From: Fabrea salina
Lineage: Eukaryota; Ciliophora; Heterotrichea; Heterotrichida; Fabreidae
NCBI GenBank assembly: GCA_022984795.1
Contig: JALIHJ010000008.1
Location: 186,001-250,000, forward strand
DNA length: 64,000 nucleotides
Reading direction: 5' to 3'
Shown: positions 9,649-19,069 of the stretch, piece after piece
Layout of the letters: every line of letters begins with the position of its first letter
Numbering within the stretch: the stretch's first letter is position 1
Made by a program: the position numbers and the translations under genes
The notes under the pieces: model-generated
Seen by the model: only the letters and a program-made list of their open reading frames with translations
Database searches by the model: none
Told to the model about the DNA's origin: nothing

Positions 9649-11073
9649 CTAGAGTATTCGTTTATGGTGTCTTTGTAAGGAAAACACAGCTTGTTTGAGT
9701 CCCTGGACTCTTAAAGTTTCTTCTTTAGCTTCTACTGAAAGTCTAGAGCTTTCTTCTTTGTGCTTTCTAAGGGTTTTAAAGTACTTACTTAGGTGTTTGT
9801 TGAATTCTGGGAAGTCTGGGATGCTTAAGCACTGGAAAGTAGAGTTAAACAGGTTTTGCAGTGAAATTGCTGAACAGAAACTTTCAGAAAACACTTCAGT
9901 GGGCAGTTCTAGTTTAAGTAAGTTTTCTTCGATTTTAGAAATTTCGTTGTTGAAAGGAATGAGTTTTTCGTACAACAGAAACTGGATTTTGTTGTGCATG
10001 GTGGCCATGATTCTGTCGTAGGAGTCTTCTAGACTCACAAACTCCATTAACCCTTGGGTTTGGCTCATTTTGGCTTTTTCTCTTTCAAATTGTTTTTGAG
10101 GAGTTTGGATGAACACTCTGAATATTTTTGAGTTTAAAATCACAGGGTGCGCACACAGTATATTTAAGTACTTCTCCATAACTAGTCTTCTTTCTTCAAT
10201 AAATTTGGGGTCAGTTTTGTAAAAAACCTTTTTCTGGGGCAGAGGGGGGATGTTGTAGCCTTTGTAAGTTGGCAGTAAAAGGTTGTGCATCCAGTCAAGG
10301 TCTCTGAACCGCCTTTGCACTGTGAAGACACTGCTTTCTAGTCTAGACACAATAGTGTACAGGTGATAAGAAGAGCTTCCAAACCACCCACTTTCCACTA
10401 GTACAGGAGTGTTCACTACAATTTCGTTGTTCCTTTCCGAAATATACCGGGAACTGTGCTCCTCTTCTATTTGTTTCAAAGGGGAAGAGTAAATCTTAGG
10501 AATGCAAGGAAGTTTAGTTGGGGAAGTAGGCTCTTCCAAAAGGCTACACTCAGGTTGAAAGGTGTCTTCTTCGTGGGTTTCAGGAGAAACAACTGCTGTT
10601 TGGAGTGGTAGGAACTCTTTCAAAGACTTCACTGGACTGGTTTCAAGGGACTTAGCATAGCTAACCTGGGGGGCTTCTTGGTGAGTCTGTTCAACAAGAG
10701 AATCTTGGAAAGAGTTAGGTTCTTTTTGGGGAGGTTTTTCTTTGAGTATCTGTTTTCTCCCAATTAGTTTCTGTTCGACTTTGTAATTTTCTTCAGATAT
10801 CGGCAAGCCTCTTTTGCAGGCACTGCAAAGACGCATTGCAGCCATGAAGTTAGGGAGTTTAAGGTATGCTTTTTTTTCTGAAGCAATGTTCCAAATCTTA
10901 GACAGGTCTTCGTCACTTATTTTAAACTGCCTAAAAAACACAGCAGAGGTTTTTCCCATGAGTTCCCTTTCACTCAAGGGTTTCTTTTGGTCTGAAGTGA
11001 GCTTTTCAAACTCTTCAGAGTAAAGCTTTAGTTCTTTATCAGAAAAGACAAGTTCGGAAATAGGACTTTCCAT
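9649..11073 (-). CDS. EH-domain and PX-domain sorting nexin
   Basis: 474 residues. Residues about 1-100 resemble an Eps15-homology domain (SAVFFRQFKISDEDLSKIW then LKLPNFMAAMRL), which binds NPF-type peptides. A Ser/Pro/Glu-rich linker follows. Residues about 215-330 are a PX domain with the phosphoinositide-binding pattern RRFRDLDWMHNLL, a PPLPQKK loop and an arginine helix (EERRLVMEKYLNIL). The last 140 residues are helical and may be BAR-like. PX domains bind endosomal PI3P, so a role in endosomal sorting or endocytic recycling is likely. EH plus PX in one chain is unusual outside protists. Beclin, which supports PI3P synthesis, is encoded 3 kb away; I infer nothing more from that. Confidence 0.8.
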   Translation of the reverse strand: MESPISELVFSDKELKLYSEEFEKLTSDQKKPLSERELMGKTSAVFFRQFKISDEDLSKIWNIASEKKAYLKLPNFMAAMRLCSACKRGLPISEENYKVEQKLIGRKQILKEKPPQKEPNSFQDSLVEQTHQEAPQVSYAKSLETSPVKSLKEFLPLQTAVVSPETHEEDTFQPECSLLEEPTSPTKLPCIPKIYSSPLKQIEEEHSSRYISERNNEIVVNTPVLVESGWFGSSSYHLYTIVSRLESSVFTVQRRFRDLDWMHNLLLPTYKGYNIPPLPQKKVFYKTDPKFIEERRLVMEKYLNILCAHPVILNSKIFRVFIQTPQKQFEREKAKMSQTQGLMEFVSLEDSYDRIMATMHNKIQFLLYEKLIPFNNEISKIEENLLKLELPTEVFSESFCSAISLQNLFNSTFQCLSIPDFPEFNKHLSKYFKTLRKHKEESSRLSVEAKEETLRVQGLKQAVFSLQRHHKRIL

Positions 11074-11092
11074 TATATTAGTGAAATTACCA

Positions 11093-11365
11093 TCAGAGCT
11101 TCGGAGATCGCGAGCCTAGTCTAATTATAGCATACTCAAGTCTTAGCTCGTCTTCAGAGGAAGCAACATCCTGGTCTTCGCTTGGAAACTGGTACAAAAA
11201 GTTTGTGTATGACAGGTTCATTAACTGGCTTGAAGAGAGTTTAACTAGTTTAGAAGTGTGCAAGTTCCTGTGTAAGTCTTACTGGGTGTGCAGCATCCTG
11301 AGCCCGGCAGAAGAATGCATTGAGCTTAGTCTCCTGCCTAGTCTAAGCATGTTCCTTCCAAACAT
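11093..11365 (-). CDS. Small spliced gene, possible mitochondrial protein
   Basis: This gene appears only when splicing is applied. From ATG 11365-11363 the frame runs 27 codons, then a 15-nt intron at 11268-11282 (GTAAGACTTACACAG on the minus strand) with the standard A at position 10, then to TGA at 11095-11093. The 85-residue product starts with an Arg/Ser/Leu-rich, acid-free stretch (MFGRNMLRLGRRLSS) resembling a mitochondrial presequence and ends in an acidic then basic tail. It fills the gap between the carboxypeptidase and sorting nexin genes. I recognise no family. The opposite-strand ORF of 75 codons over the same place lacks an ATG and looks like a shadow. Confidence 0.6.
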
Positions 11366-11409
11366 TTTTATTATAAGTTTGCGGTACTTACTGAAGTTAG
11401 GGAACTTAG

Positions 11410-12723
11410 TTAATTCCAGGGTTCTTGGTTAACGAACTTGTAAACCATTTCTCTTGCGTTGAAGGGCTGGTCGTGAGGAGCCATGTGTCCTGACTTAAGA
11501 ATGAAAACGTAGTTCAGGTTATTGTAAGACTGTGCGTAGCCAGCAACTTCACCTTCAACTCTCCATACGTTTCTTTTTGCTTCTTGGAACTTTCTGATGT
11601 CCTTCCACTGGAGACTTTCAATCATGAGTTCAGTTCCAGGGGAGTTAACTATCAAGTCGTCTTGGCCGTTGTAAACAAGTACTCTGATGTTGTCTAGGAT
11701 GTAGGGCATCAGGTTGGCAACAGTGTGCATTATGTCGGACTTAAAGGCATTGTACACGTCATTGTTGCACTCAATCCAGTGTCTGCTAGTAGGCACGTGG
11801 AGGAGTTCTTTTGTTGCTTCTAAGTTAAGCCACTTAGACATAGCGCTCATGTCGTAATTCCCGTACTTCCTCATGTTGTAAACATTCACGCCGCCTGAGT
11901 ACTGCACAATCAAGTCATAGGACTCTTCCCAGTCAGCCTCGGCTTCCAACCACTTTCCAGCGTTGATTTTAGCCACTACCTGGTTTTCGTAACTTTCAAT
12001 GATGGTTTTTTGGTCGCTGTTGATCAGTCCAGTGTTGTAGGCGTACTCGGCGTATTTTTGGCTCTGAGTGTAGGGATCAGTCCAAGGGTCTCCCATACCA
12101 ATTCCCTTAAGAGGTAAGTGGACTCTGCCAGTAACGTTGGACCTGGCGTTGTACATGAGAACGTGGTAAGCAAGTCCAGGAACCCAGTGGCCTCCAAAAC
12201 TCTCTCCAAAGATGTAAAGGTCTCTGTCAAACCACGAAGGGTGCTTTTTGGCCAGCTTCTGCAAGAAGAAGTAAAGGTAGTCAGTGGCTTCGATGGTGTT
12301 GTTTTTCATGTCGTCAGGTTCAGCTGCATAGGAGTACCCAGCACCAAGGGGGAAGTCAATAGTCATTACGTGGAAGTCCTTGGCCCAGGTGAAGTTGTTT
12401 CTTTGGGGCTGGGAATTTTCGTCAATGTAAATAGGGGAAATTCTCTCCCAAAGCATTCCGGTTTCTCCAGAGCAGCCTGGGCCTCCTTGCAACCAGAAGA
12501 TCAAAGGAGTTTTGTCTTGGGAAATGTCTGAATCAAGCTTTTCAAACAGCCAGTAGAAAAGTCCTGAGCCACTGAGTTCGTTCATTATGATTGTTCCTGC
12601 GTAGCCTTTGGCTCCTAAGAGTTCCCAAGTGCCGTCAGTGTCTGAAACCTGCTTGACGAGCTTTTCTCTGATGGTAGCGCTTGCCAAAGCCAAAAGAGCA
12701 AGTGAAAAAATTAGTTTCACCAT
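11410..12723 (-). CDS. Serine carboxypeptidase (peptidase family S10)
   Basis: S10 carboxypeptidases remove C-terminal residues from peptides in lysosomes or outside the cell. The 437-residue protein begins with a clear signal peptide (MVKLIFSLALLALASA). It has the oxyanion block WLQGGPGCSG (about 78-86), the nucleophile motif FGESFGGHW (Ser about 175), the catalytic Asp in YNGQDDLIVN, and the catalytic His in LKSGHMAPHDQP near the end. Length is usual for the family. All catalytic residues are present, so I expect an active enzyme. The next gene upstream on the same strand ends 36 bases away. Confidence 0.93.
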   Translation of the reverse strand: MVKLIFSLALLALASATIREKLVKQVSDTDGTWELLGAKGYAGTIIMNELSGSGLFYWLFEKLDSDISQDKTPLIFWLQGGPGCSGETGMLWERISPIYIDENSQPQRNNFTWAKDFHVMTIDFPLGAGYSYAAEPDDMKNNTIEATDYLYFFLQKLAKKHPSWFDRDLYIFGESFGGHWVPGLAYHVLMYNARSNVTGRVHLPLKGIGMGDPWTDPYTQSQKYAEYAYNTGLINSDQKTIIESYENQVVAKINAGKWLEAEADWEESYDLIVQYSGGVNVYNMRKYGNYDMSAMSKWLNLEATKELLHVPTSRHWIECNNDVYNAFKSDIMHTVANLMPYILDNIRVLVYNGQDDLIVNSPGTELMIESLQWKDIRKFQEAKRNVWRVEGEVAGYAQSYNNLNYVFILKSGHMAPHDQPFNAREMVYKFVNQEPWN

Positions 12724-12759
12724 TTATATTTACTCACCAACTTCACAAAAGATAATTTA

Positions 12760-14376
12760 TCAGAAGCTAACTTTCCTTTGGGGCTGTTTGGGGGGTTCGT
12801 TTCTGACTTCATTGGTTTGTTCTTCATGCACAGAGTGGTCGCTTTCTTCGTCCTGGTAGCTGCTGTCAGACTCTCCAGCCATTGAGTCGACATGTTCAAG
12901 TTCGCTTTCGCTTTCGCTCCTCAGACTCATAACGGAGATTCCAGGTTTTTCTTTTTTTTCTTTGGGTTTGGGCACAGGATGCAGAACGTCCATATCCACA
13001 CTTCCAGAAACTATAGACCCTATTTCAGGTGCGTCACTGGAACTGTCAACTGACTCTCCTGAAGGCTTGTTAACTATTTCTTCTTCTTCCTCTTCTTCTT
13101 CAAGTGTGCTTTCTGGCAGCTCTTTCCGGTCAAAGAACCTTTTGAAAATTTCTCCCTTACTTACTTTGCTTCGAATTAGTTTCTGTGCAAGTTTGGTGCT
13201 CCAAATGTTCCGAGCTACAAAGTTAAATTCCTCGTGAACCAAAACGGTTTGTTTTCGGCTGGTGTCGTAAATTGGAACACCTTTGTAAACTTGTCTAAGA
13301 CATCTTACTATAGTTGCGTGGCACAACCCCAAAGCCCTGTCTAAGTTGGAATTGTCAACTTTAGGAATTAAGGTTTCGTCGCCTTTAGTTTGGAACCTTT
13401 TTTGGATTTCTCTGATGCTGGCGTAAGAAGCTATGTACTTGTTAAGTAAAGGGTCGAGAGTCATGTACTTGCTTCTCACAGCAAACCGTTCCATATGCTT
13501 CTTTTTGTCTTTGATAACTACTACAAACGGAATGACTGAGTCAAACCTTTTCATGAGTCTTTTCATTACGCTTACGTTTAGGTGAACACCTTCAATAACT
13601 ATACTTTCTCCACAGTTGTGGTAGTGCTCTATTACTTTTTCAAGATACTCATAAACTTTGTCACTTTGTTGCAAGTAGCCCTGAATCAAAGCTTGCTTTT
13701 CAGTAAGGCCTTGTGCGTCAACGTGCTTCCCAGCTTCATAAGTGGAACAAAATAACACTGGAAGTTGTTCTTGCGGAATAATATTCCTAAGAATATGCCT
13801 GATGGAGTCCGTGCTTAGCATACTTGAAATTCCTAGTCTGCTGGCTAGTAAACTTGAAAGGGTGCTTTTTCCTGTTCCAGAGGCTCCCCCCAAGAGAACT
13901 ATCACGCATCTGCGTTTACTCACAACATCGCATGCAATTCGAAAGTCTTCGAGGTGGTGTTCTCCTCTGTACTCGGCACTGTCAAGGGCTTCACGAGCAC
14001 ACTTTTCGAAAGCAGAAGAAGTAATGGTTACAGCGGGAATGCTAACGAAGTTCTCGCCTTCGCGGACTTTCTTTTGGGAGATTATGATGGAAGAAAGCTT
14101 GTTGAAAATAGTAGAGGTAATTGTTGAGCAGTCGTGGACCTTTACGCCCATGAACTTACAAGCGTCCCGTAGTTGTTGCCTGTTGTACTTTGAAGTGCGG
14201 AACAGACTGGGAGGAAATCCGATGAAGCACTCTGAGTGATGGCTACACTGCGTAAGTTGGAGGTCTGAAACTGTGCTTGAAAACGAGTTGTCGTCTAGCA
14301 CGTAAACTGACTCAATGAAAAAGTTGTTCTGTTGGCATCGCTCGTCTATGCACACTGAGCATTCAATCCGTTCCAT
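12760..14376 (-). CDS. LPA1-like P-loop kinase (2-phosphoglycerate-kinase-like)
   Basis: 538 residues. The layout matches the plant LPA1/archaeal 2-phosphoglycerate-kinase-like family. An N-terminal ATP-cone-like region (VREGENFVSIPAVTITSSAF) leads into a P-loop kinase with Walker A LLGGASGTGKSTLSS (about 175-190), STDSIRHILR, and a lid region with VIEGVHLN and many basic residues. In plants LPA1 affects phytic acid (inositol hexakisphosphate) levels; the substrate in ciliates is unknown. The C-terminal 120 residues are disordered and acidic (a run of seven Glu, then Ser/Asp repeats). An N-terminal Cys/His-containing segment (CSVCIDERCQ) of about 60 residues is an extra. Confidence 0.75.
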   Translation of the reverse strand: MERIECSVCIDERCQQNNFFIESVYVLDDNSFSSTVSDLQLTQCSHHSECFIGFPPSLFRTSKYNRQQLRDACKFMGVKVHDCSTITSTIFNKLSSIIISQKKVREGENFVSIPAVTITSSAFEKCAREALDSAEYRGEHHLEDFRIACDVVSKRRCVIVLLGGASGTGKSTLSSLLASRLGISSMLSTDSIRHILRNIIPQEQLPVLFCSTYEAGKHVDAQGLTEKQALIQGYLQQSDKVYEYLEKVIEHYHNCGESIVIEGVHLNVSVMKRLMKRFDSVIPFVVVIKDKKKHMERFAVRSKYMTLDPLLNKYIASYASIREIQKRFQTKGDETLIPKVDNSNLDRALGLCHATIVRCLRQVYKGVPIYDTSRKQTVLVHEEFNFVARNIWSTKLAQKLIRSKVSKGEIFKRFFDRKELPESTLEEEEEEEEIVNKPSGESVDSSSDAPEIGSIVSGSVDMDVLHPVPKPKEKKEKPGISVMSLRSESESELEHVDSMAGESDSSYQDEESDHSVHEEQTNEVRNEPPKQPQRKVSF

Positions 14377-14584
14377 GGGATTATATATGATAATGGATTA
14401 GGCAAGTTTAACCCAAAAAAGATGGATTATCTAGACTGGTTTTGTTTATAATACCTATTATGCAGATTAAATTAATTACTCAAGATTATGTTCTTTTAAG
14501 TTGCAACAAGTCTTATAAAGCAACTTTTGGTTTAGCTGTTTAGAATAACTAGCCTTTGTTTTAGGTTCCATTTTGTTGAAAAAA

Positions 14585-15580
14585 ATGCTTTTCTTGTTAA
14601 GCTTGCTAGGGTTCTTGGTTGGTGACGCAGAAAGTGCTACTTGCAAAGCTTTGTCCATGGAAGGTGGTGGAAGTCATGGAGGATACGAAGCAGGAGTGAT
14701 TTGGGGGTTGGCTAAAGGACTCCCTGATGATGAAGTGAACTGGAACGTGGTGACAGGCATTTCCACTGGAGCCATTAACTCAGGAGGAGTTGCCCAGTTC
14801 CCTATGGGACAGGAAAAGCAGATGGCTGATTTTCTTGTGAATGTTTGGTTGTCCCTTAACAACAGCGCTGTGTACGTGAACTGGCCTGGTGGGCTGGTTG
14901 AAGGATTGATCTATGAATACGGCGTCTTTAACAATGCTCCTTGCAAAGAAACCCTTAAGTACTACTACAACAAGGGGTTCCATAGGAACATTACAGTTGG
15001 AGCCACCAACTACAACGATGCAACAACAGTGCAATTCACTGAAAGATTGCTTGGAGATGAAATGCTTGAGGGAATTGTTTCTTCAGGGACTCCTCCTTTT
15101 GTCTTCCCCCACCAGCAGTTCAGAGGGTCTGTGTATGCAGACGGAGGTTGCATAGTGAACCTGGACTACTTTGCAGCAGTAGATAGGTGCAGGGAGGTTG
15201 TTGACAAGGATAGCGACATCACTGTTGACTTGATTTTTGACTTCAAACCAGCTATTCAAAACGACTCAAAGGTATTCACCACTCTAGACGTGGCTTGGAG
15301 GGTCTACTTAGAGATTCTTCCTTACAACAATGCTTTTTGGTTTTACTACTCAGCACTGAATGCTTACCCTGACGTGAACTTTAGGTACGCAATACTCCCT
15401 ACTAGTTCTATTCCGGACGGAAGAGTCCCAGATGTGCCTTTGGACTTCTCCAAGAAAGTCCTAGAAAACGAAATCAAGCTCGGCAAAGAAGACGCCCAAA
15501 AAGAAATAGACAACAAGCGGAACCCAAGAGAACTTATTGCTGAAGGCTTGAGAGAGATCAGAGAAGTAATCTATCCCTAA
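14585..15580 (+). CDS. Secreted patatin-like phospholipase, copy 1
   Basis: Patatin-like lipases cleave acyl esters of phospholipids and neutral lipids using a Ser-Asp dyad. This 331-residue copy has a signal peptide (MLFLLSLLGFLVGDAES), the oxyanion glycine block (SMEGGGSHGGYEAGVIWGL), the nucleophile motif TGISTG (Ser about 60) and the catalytic Asp in YADGG (about 186). I use ATG 14585; four codons upstream is only a TTG. It is the first of four close paralogues in the window. The 208 bases upstream, the longest gene-free host stretch here, are AT-rich and hold nothing I can name. Both catalytic residues are intact. Confidence 0.88.
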   Translation: MLFLLSLLGFLVGDAESATCKALSMEGGGSHGGYEAGVIWGLAKGLPDDEVNWNVVTGISTGAINSGGVAQFPMGQEKQMADFLVNVWLSLNNSAVYVNWPGGLVEGLIYEYGVFNNAPCKETLKYYYNKGFHRNITVGATNYNDATTVQFTERLLGDEMLEGIVSSGTPPFVFPHQQFRGSVYADGGCIVNLDYFAAVDRCREVVDKDSDITVDLIFDFKPAIQNDSKVFTTLDVAWRVYLEILPYNNAFWFYYSALNAYPDVNFRYAILPTSSIPDGRVPDVPLDFSKKVLENEIKLGKEDAQKEIDNKRNPRELIAEGLREIREVIYP

Positions 15581-15594
15581 TTTAAAATTACATA

Positions 15595-16677
15595 TTAAAT
15601 AGGAGACTGAGGTCTGTTTTGGCGAACCATAACAGTGCTTTGGTCTTCCTTAGTTATTTTTTTCCTCCTATCAAAGTAGTACTCTTTGAAGTATTCTTGT
15701 ATAGAAGACATCCTCAAAGAGCACTCTAAGTCATCTTTCCAATCAGCATTGACTTTTACTTCGAAGTTTTCATCCTCTGAAGGCTTGTAAGGGGCTTCAA
15801 GCGCTTTTTCGAAAAGTCTTTTCCAAGGAAAGTCAGCAAGCCAAGCGTGGTTTTTGACTTCCAGTGCTCCGTTGAAGCCTAGTCTGTTTTGGGGTTTTCT
15901 TTGGAGTAGTTTATTAACGAAGTCTGCGGCTTCTATGCTCCAGCCTTCAGGGATGTCGGACCTTTTGAGTTGGACTTGTCTTCCTAATATAGAATCCTTA
16001 ATTTCTTTGCGGTTTCTTCCTCTCCAAGGTCTTCTTCCAGTCATAAATTCGTAAACCAGTACGCCCAGTGCAAAGTAGTCCACTCCAATTCCGTGGTTTT
16101 GTCTGCACATTACCTCAGGTGCCATGTAACCTGGAGTACCTGAAGTGTCTCGAGAGTTGTCGCCTGAAAGCACACGTGCTATTCCAAAGTCAGTTATTCT
16201 TAAGTAGCCTTTGTTGTCCAAAACTAAGTTTTCAGGTTTTATGTCTCTGTGGATTATATGGTTAATATGTAGATACTCCAGGCCTGTAACTATACAAGCA
16301 ACAAAAAATCTTGTTTGCTCTTCATCGAAAAAACGCATGTTGCCTAAATGGTACCTAAGGTCCCCACCAGTCATGAGGTCCATCACGAGAAAAAGGTTTT
16401 CACGGTCTTGAAAAGCATACTGCATGTTGACTATAAAGGGGTGCTTGAGCACCGATAGCAACTTCTTTTCGTTAAGTACTGAGTGGACGCTTCTTTTGGT
16501 TACGATTCTCAGTTTGCACATTTCTTTCATGGCAAACTTTTGTTTGGTTTTTTTTACTTGGACTTTCCATACCTTACCAAAGCCTCCTTTGCCTATTATG
16601 TACTTAAACTCAAACAGGTTTCTAGTAATGTTTTCAGGTATTTCTTTTGAGCCTGCATTAACTCCAGCGTTTCCCAT
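15595..16677 (-). CDS. AGC-type Ser/Thr protein kinase, STK32/YANK-like, probably myristoylated
   Basis: 360 residues. The kinase domain runs from about 25 to 285: glycine loop IGKGGFGKVW, Lys51 in AMKEM, catalytic loop HRDIKPEN, DFG, APE, and an AGC-like tail. The segment LMTGGDLRYHL and the tail WKRLFEKALEAPYKPSEDENF resemble STK32 (YANK) kinases. The N-terminus MGNAGVNAGS fits an N-myristoylation site, so membrane attachment is likely. It lies convergent to patatin copy 1, 14 bases from its stop. Confidence 0.85.
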   Translation of the reverse strand: MGNAGVNAGSKEIPENITRNLFEFKYIIGKGGFGKVWKVQVKKTKQKFAMKEMCKLRIVTKRSVHSVLNEKKLLSVLKHPFIVNMQYAFQDRENLFLVMDLMTGGDLRYHLGNMRFFDEEQTRFFVACIVTGLEYLHINHIIHRDIKPENLVLDNKGYLRITDFGIARVLSGDNSRDTSGTPGYMAPEVMCRQNHGIGVDYFALGVLVYEFMTGRRPWRGRNRKEIKDSILGRQVQLKRSDIPEGWSIEAADFVNKLLQRKPQNRLGFNGALEVKNHAWLADFPWKRLFEKALEAPYKPSEDENFEVKVNADWKDDLECSLRMSSIQEYFKEYYFDRRKKITKEDQSTVMVRQNRPQSPI

Positions 16678-16783
16678 TTATATTTACATTCGATTAAATT
16701 CCTCTAAGTATGAAATTTGAAACGTAAATTGTTCTTTTCAAACTTGTAAATGTGCAGCCAGGCCAAAATGCCTTACAGTAAAA

Positions 16784-17962
16784 ATGAATCCAGGCTTTGG
16801 AGGTCAAGGGTTTAACCAGCAAGCAGGAAACCCACGAGGAAGAGGAAGGGGTGGACCTTATAGAGGTCACGCTCCTCGCAGAGGGTCCCGTGCTAAACAA
16901 GGAACTTCCAAGTTGTGCAAAAACTTCCAGAAAGGAACTTGCAACAACCCCAGCTGTGGCTTTCTGCACCAGTTCACATACGACAACAGCCTTGTCTGTA
17001 TTACAAGAATCAACGCTAACGACAGCGTTTTTGCTTCTGCCTTGATTAACGAAACACAAATTGCAGTGGCACAAAGAGGCGGAATCATCAATGTTTTTGA
17101 CCTGTCAAATGGCCAAACAGTAGGGAATTTTAAACTGGGTGCGAACATCAACGCAATGAAGTTCACACCCCCCTACAACTCTGAAAAATTCCCACACGGA
17201 GTGAGTTTTTTGTTTTGTGGTGGATTTTTAAAGAACAAAGCCCCTTACTTAGGCTGCATAAACTGCTTAACCAACGAAACTCAAGTTTTGCAAGGAGGTC
17301 ACCAGTCAGGCTCAGTAAACGCCGTTGAAATATCTAGCACTGGGCTGATTTTTTCTGCTTCAGGGGATGGAGTGGTGTGTGTGTGGTTTTTCAACGGAAG
17401 CGAAATGCAGTTTGGAATGACTTTGGACGTAGACAGGAACTTAAGCAAAGAGATCCTAAGCTTGTGCATACTCAACGACACTATTCTTGCTGGAAACAGT
17501 TCTGGATTCATTTTAGGTTGGAAATACGACTACACACAGAATGTTTCCCAATTCCAAGGAGTTTTGGAACCTCAAATGAATGCTAAAGTCAAAAGCATCA
17601 TTAGTTTCCAAGACAGATTCATCTTATGTGCTGCTGATAACGGAACTATTTATTGCTGGGATTCCCAAAAAGAATTTGCAGGGTGGCAATTTGCCAATGT
17701 TTCTGAAAAAACCCAGGTGCACCCAGAGTCCATAACCGTCACTGTTAACAGACAGAATGAAACAATTCTCTTAGTAGCTTCTTTAGGTGGGGATGTAATG
17801 GTGTATTCGGCTGCTCAAGAAGTCAAGTTCAGGTTCAAAATTTCTTTGCATGGAGCGCAAGTTAATAACATCGTTCCTTATTCTAATACTCAAGCTGGTT
17901 TCTTAGGCTTCATCACTACTTCCAAGGACGGCCAAATTGTGCTTATGAACTGGACGGGGTGA
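16784..17962 (+). CDS. CCCH zinc-finger WD40-repeat protein with RGG box
   Basis: 392 residues. An Arg/Gly-rich start (RGRGRGGPYRGHAPRRG) suggests RNA binding. A single CCCH finger follows (CKNFQKGTCNNPSCGFLH, about 46-63). From about 70 to the end a WD40 propeller is visible, with seven weak repeats (for example GSVNAVEISSTGLIFSASGDGVVCVW). This CCCH plus WD40 order is known from plant ZFWD proteins and some protists. A role in mRNA binding is likely from the domains; the target is unknown. The stop is TGA. Confidence 0.8.
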   Translation: MNPGFGGQGFNQQAGNPRGRGRGGPYRGHAPRRGSRAKQGTSKLCKNFQKGTCNNPSCGFLHQFTYDNSLVCITRINANDSVFASALINETQIAVAQRGGIINVFDLSNGQTVGNFKLGANINAMKFTPPYNSEKFPHGVSFLFCGGFLKNKAPYLGCINCLTNETQVLQGGHQSGSVNAVEISSTGLIFSASGDGVVCVWFFNGSEMQFGMTLDVDRNLSKEILSLCILNDTILAGNSSGFILGWKYDYTQNVSQFQGVLEPQMNAKVKSIISFQDRFILCAADNGTIYCWDSQKEFAGWQFANVSEKTQVHPESITVTVNRQNETILLVASLGGDVMVYSAAQEVKFRFKISLHGAQVNNIVPYSNTQAGFLGFITTSKDGQIVLMNWTG

Positions 17963-18015
17963 ATTATTTTAGTAATTTTACTTAACTTCTGGATTTTTTT
18001 ACTCAGTTAATTGAA

Positions 18016-19005
18016 ATGTTTTTTTTATTGAGTTTGCTTGTTGAAAGTGCAGCAGGTGCTACTTGCAAAGCTTTGTCCATGGAAGGTGGTGGAAGTCATG
18101 GAGGATACGAAGCAGGAGTCATTTGGGGGCTGGTGAACGGACTCCCTGACGATGAAGTGAACTGGAATGTGGTGACAGGAATTTCAACTGGAGCCCTGAA
18201 TTCAGGGGCAGTGGCCCAGTTCCCTATGGGCCAGGAAAAGGAGATGGCTGACTTTGTGGTGGGCACTTGGACACTGATTAATGGCAGTTATAACATTTAT
18301 CAAAACTGGCCTGGAGGCTTAGTTGAAGGACTACTTTTTGAATATGGACTCTTTGATACTTCACCTCTAAAAGAGTACGTCCATAGAAGATACGACAAGG
18401 GGTTTAACAGAAACATCACAGTGGGAGCCACCAACTTCAACGAAGCAACTACAGTGCAGTTCACTGAAAAGCTTCTGAAGGACGAAATGATAGAAGGGAT
18501 AGTATGCTCTGCATCCCCTCCTCCATTTTTTCCCCACCAACAATTTAGGGGCACTGTGTACGCAGACGGTGGACTGATCTTGAATTTGGACTACTTTGCA
18601 GCAGTAGAAAGGTGCAGGGAGGTTGTTGAAAAGGATAGCGACATCACTGTTGACTTAATTTTTGACTTCAAACCTTCACTGTACAACGACTCAAAGGTAT
18701 TCACCACTCTAGACGTGGCTTGGAGAGTGTACCAAGAAATTAAGCCTTACGACGGCGCTTTTTGGTTTTACTACTCAGCACTGAATGCTTACCCTGACGT
18801 GAACTTTAGGTACGCAATACTCCCTACTCATGATTTGCCCCTTGGCAACATTCCTGACGTTCCTTTGGCCTTTACTAAGAAGATAATCGACGCAGAAATA
18901 AAAAATGGAAAGGCTGACGCTGAACAAGCCATCAAGAATAAAACTGATGCCAGGAAACTCATCAATGGGGGTTTTAGAAGTAACATGGAGATAATATATC
19001 CTTAA
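18016..19005 (+). CDS. Secreted patatin-like phospholipase, copy 2
   Basis: 329 residues, same organisation as copy 1: hydrophobic leader (MFFLLSLLVESAAG), glycine-rich oxyanion block, TGISTGALNSG with the nucleophile Ser, and YADGGLILN with the catalytic Asp. Long nucleotide stretches are almost identical to copy 1 in its first quarter and in the VDLIFDFKP to DVNFRYAILPT region, while the segment between (about residues 88-130) differs strongly. That mosaic pattern suggests gene conversion. It lies 53 bases after the CCCH-WD40 gene and 64 bases before copy 3. Confidence 0.88.
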   Translation: MFFLLSLLVESAAGATCKALSMEGGGSHGGYEAGVIWGLVNGLPDDEVNWNVVTGISTGALNSGAVAQFPMGQEKEMADFVVGTWTLINGSYNIYQNWPGGLVEGLLFEYGLFDTSPLKEYVHRRYDKGFNRNITVGATNFNEATTVQFTEKLLKDEMIEGIVCSASPPPFFPHQQFRGTVYADGGLILNLDYFAAVERCREVVEKDSDITVDLIFDFKPSLYNDSKVFTTLDVAWRVYQEIKPYDGAFWFYYSALNAYPDVNFRYAILPTHDLPLGNIPDVPLAFTKKIIDAEIKNGKADAEQAIKNKTDARKLINGGFRSNMEIIYP

Positions 19006-19069
19006 CAATAAACCCTTAAGTCATTTAGTTTTTTGCTAAATCTAAATGTGATTAAATGGCTCAAGAAAA

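Noticed and set aside
11205-11432. Plus-strand ORF of 75 codons
   Set aside because: No ATG start; the minus strand gives a better spliced gene with start, intron and stop.
14377-14584. Possible RNA gene in the longest host gap
   Set aside because: No cloverleaf, A/B box pair or strong hairpin seen; only AT-rich sequence.
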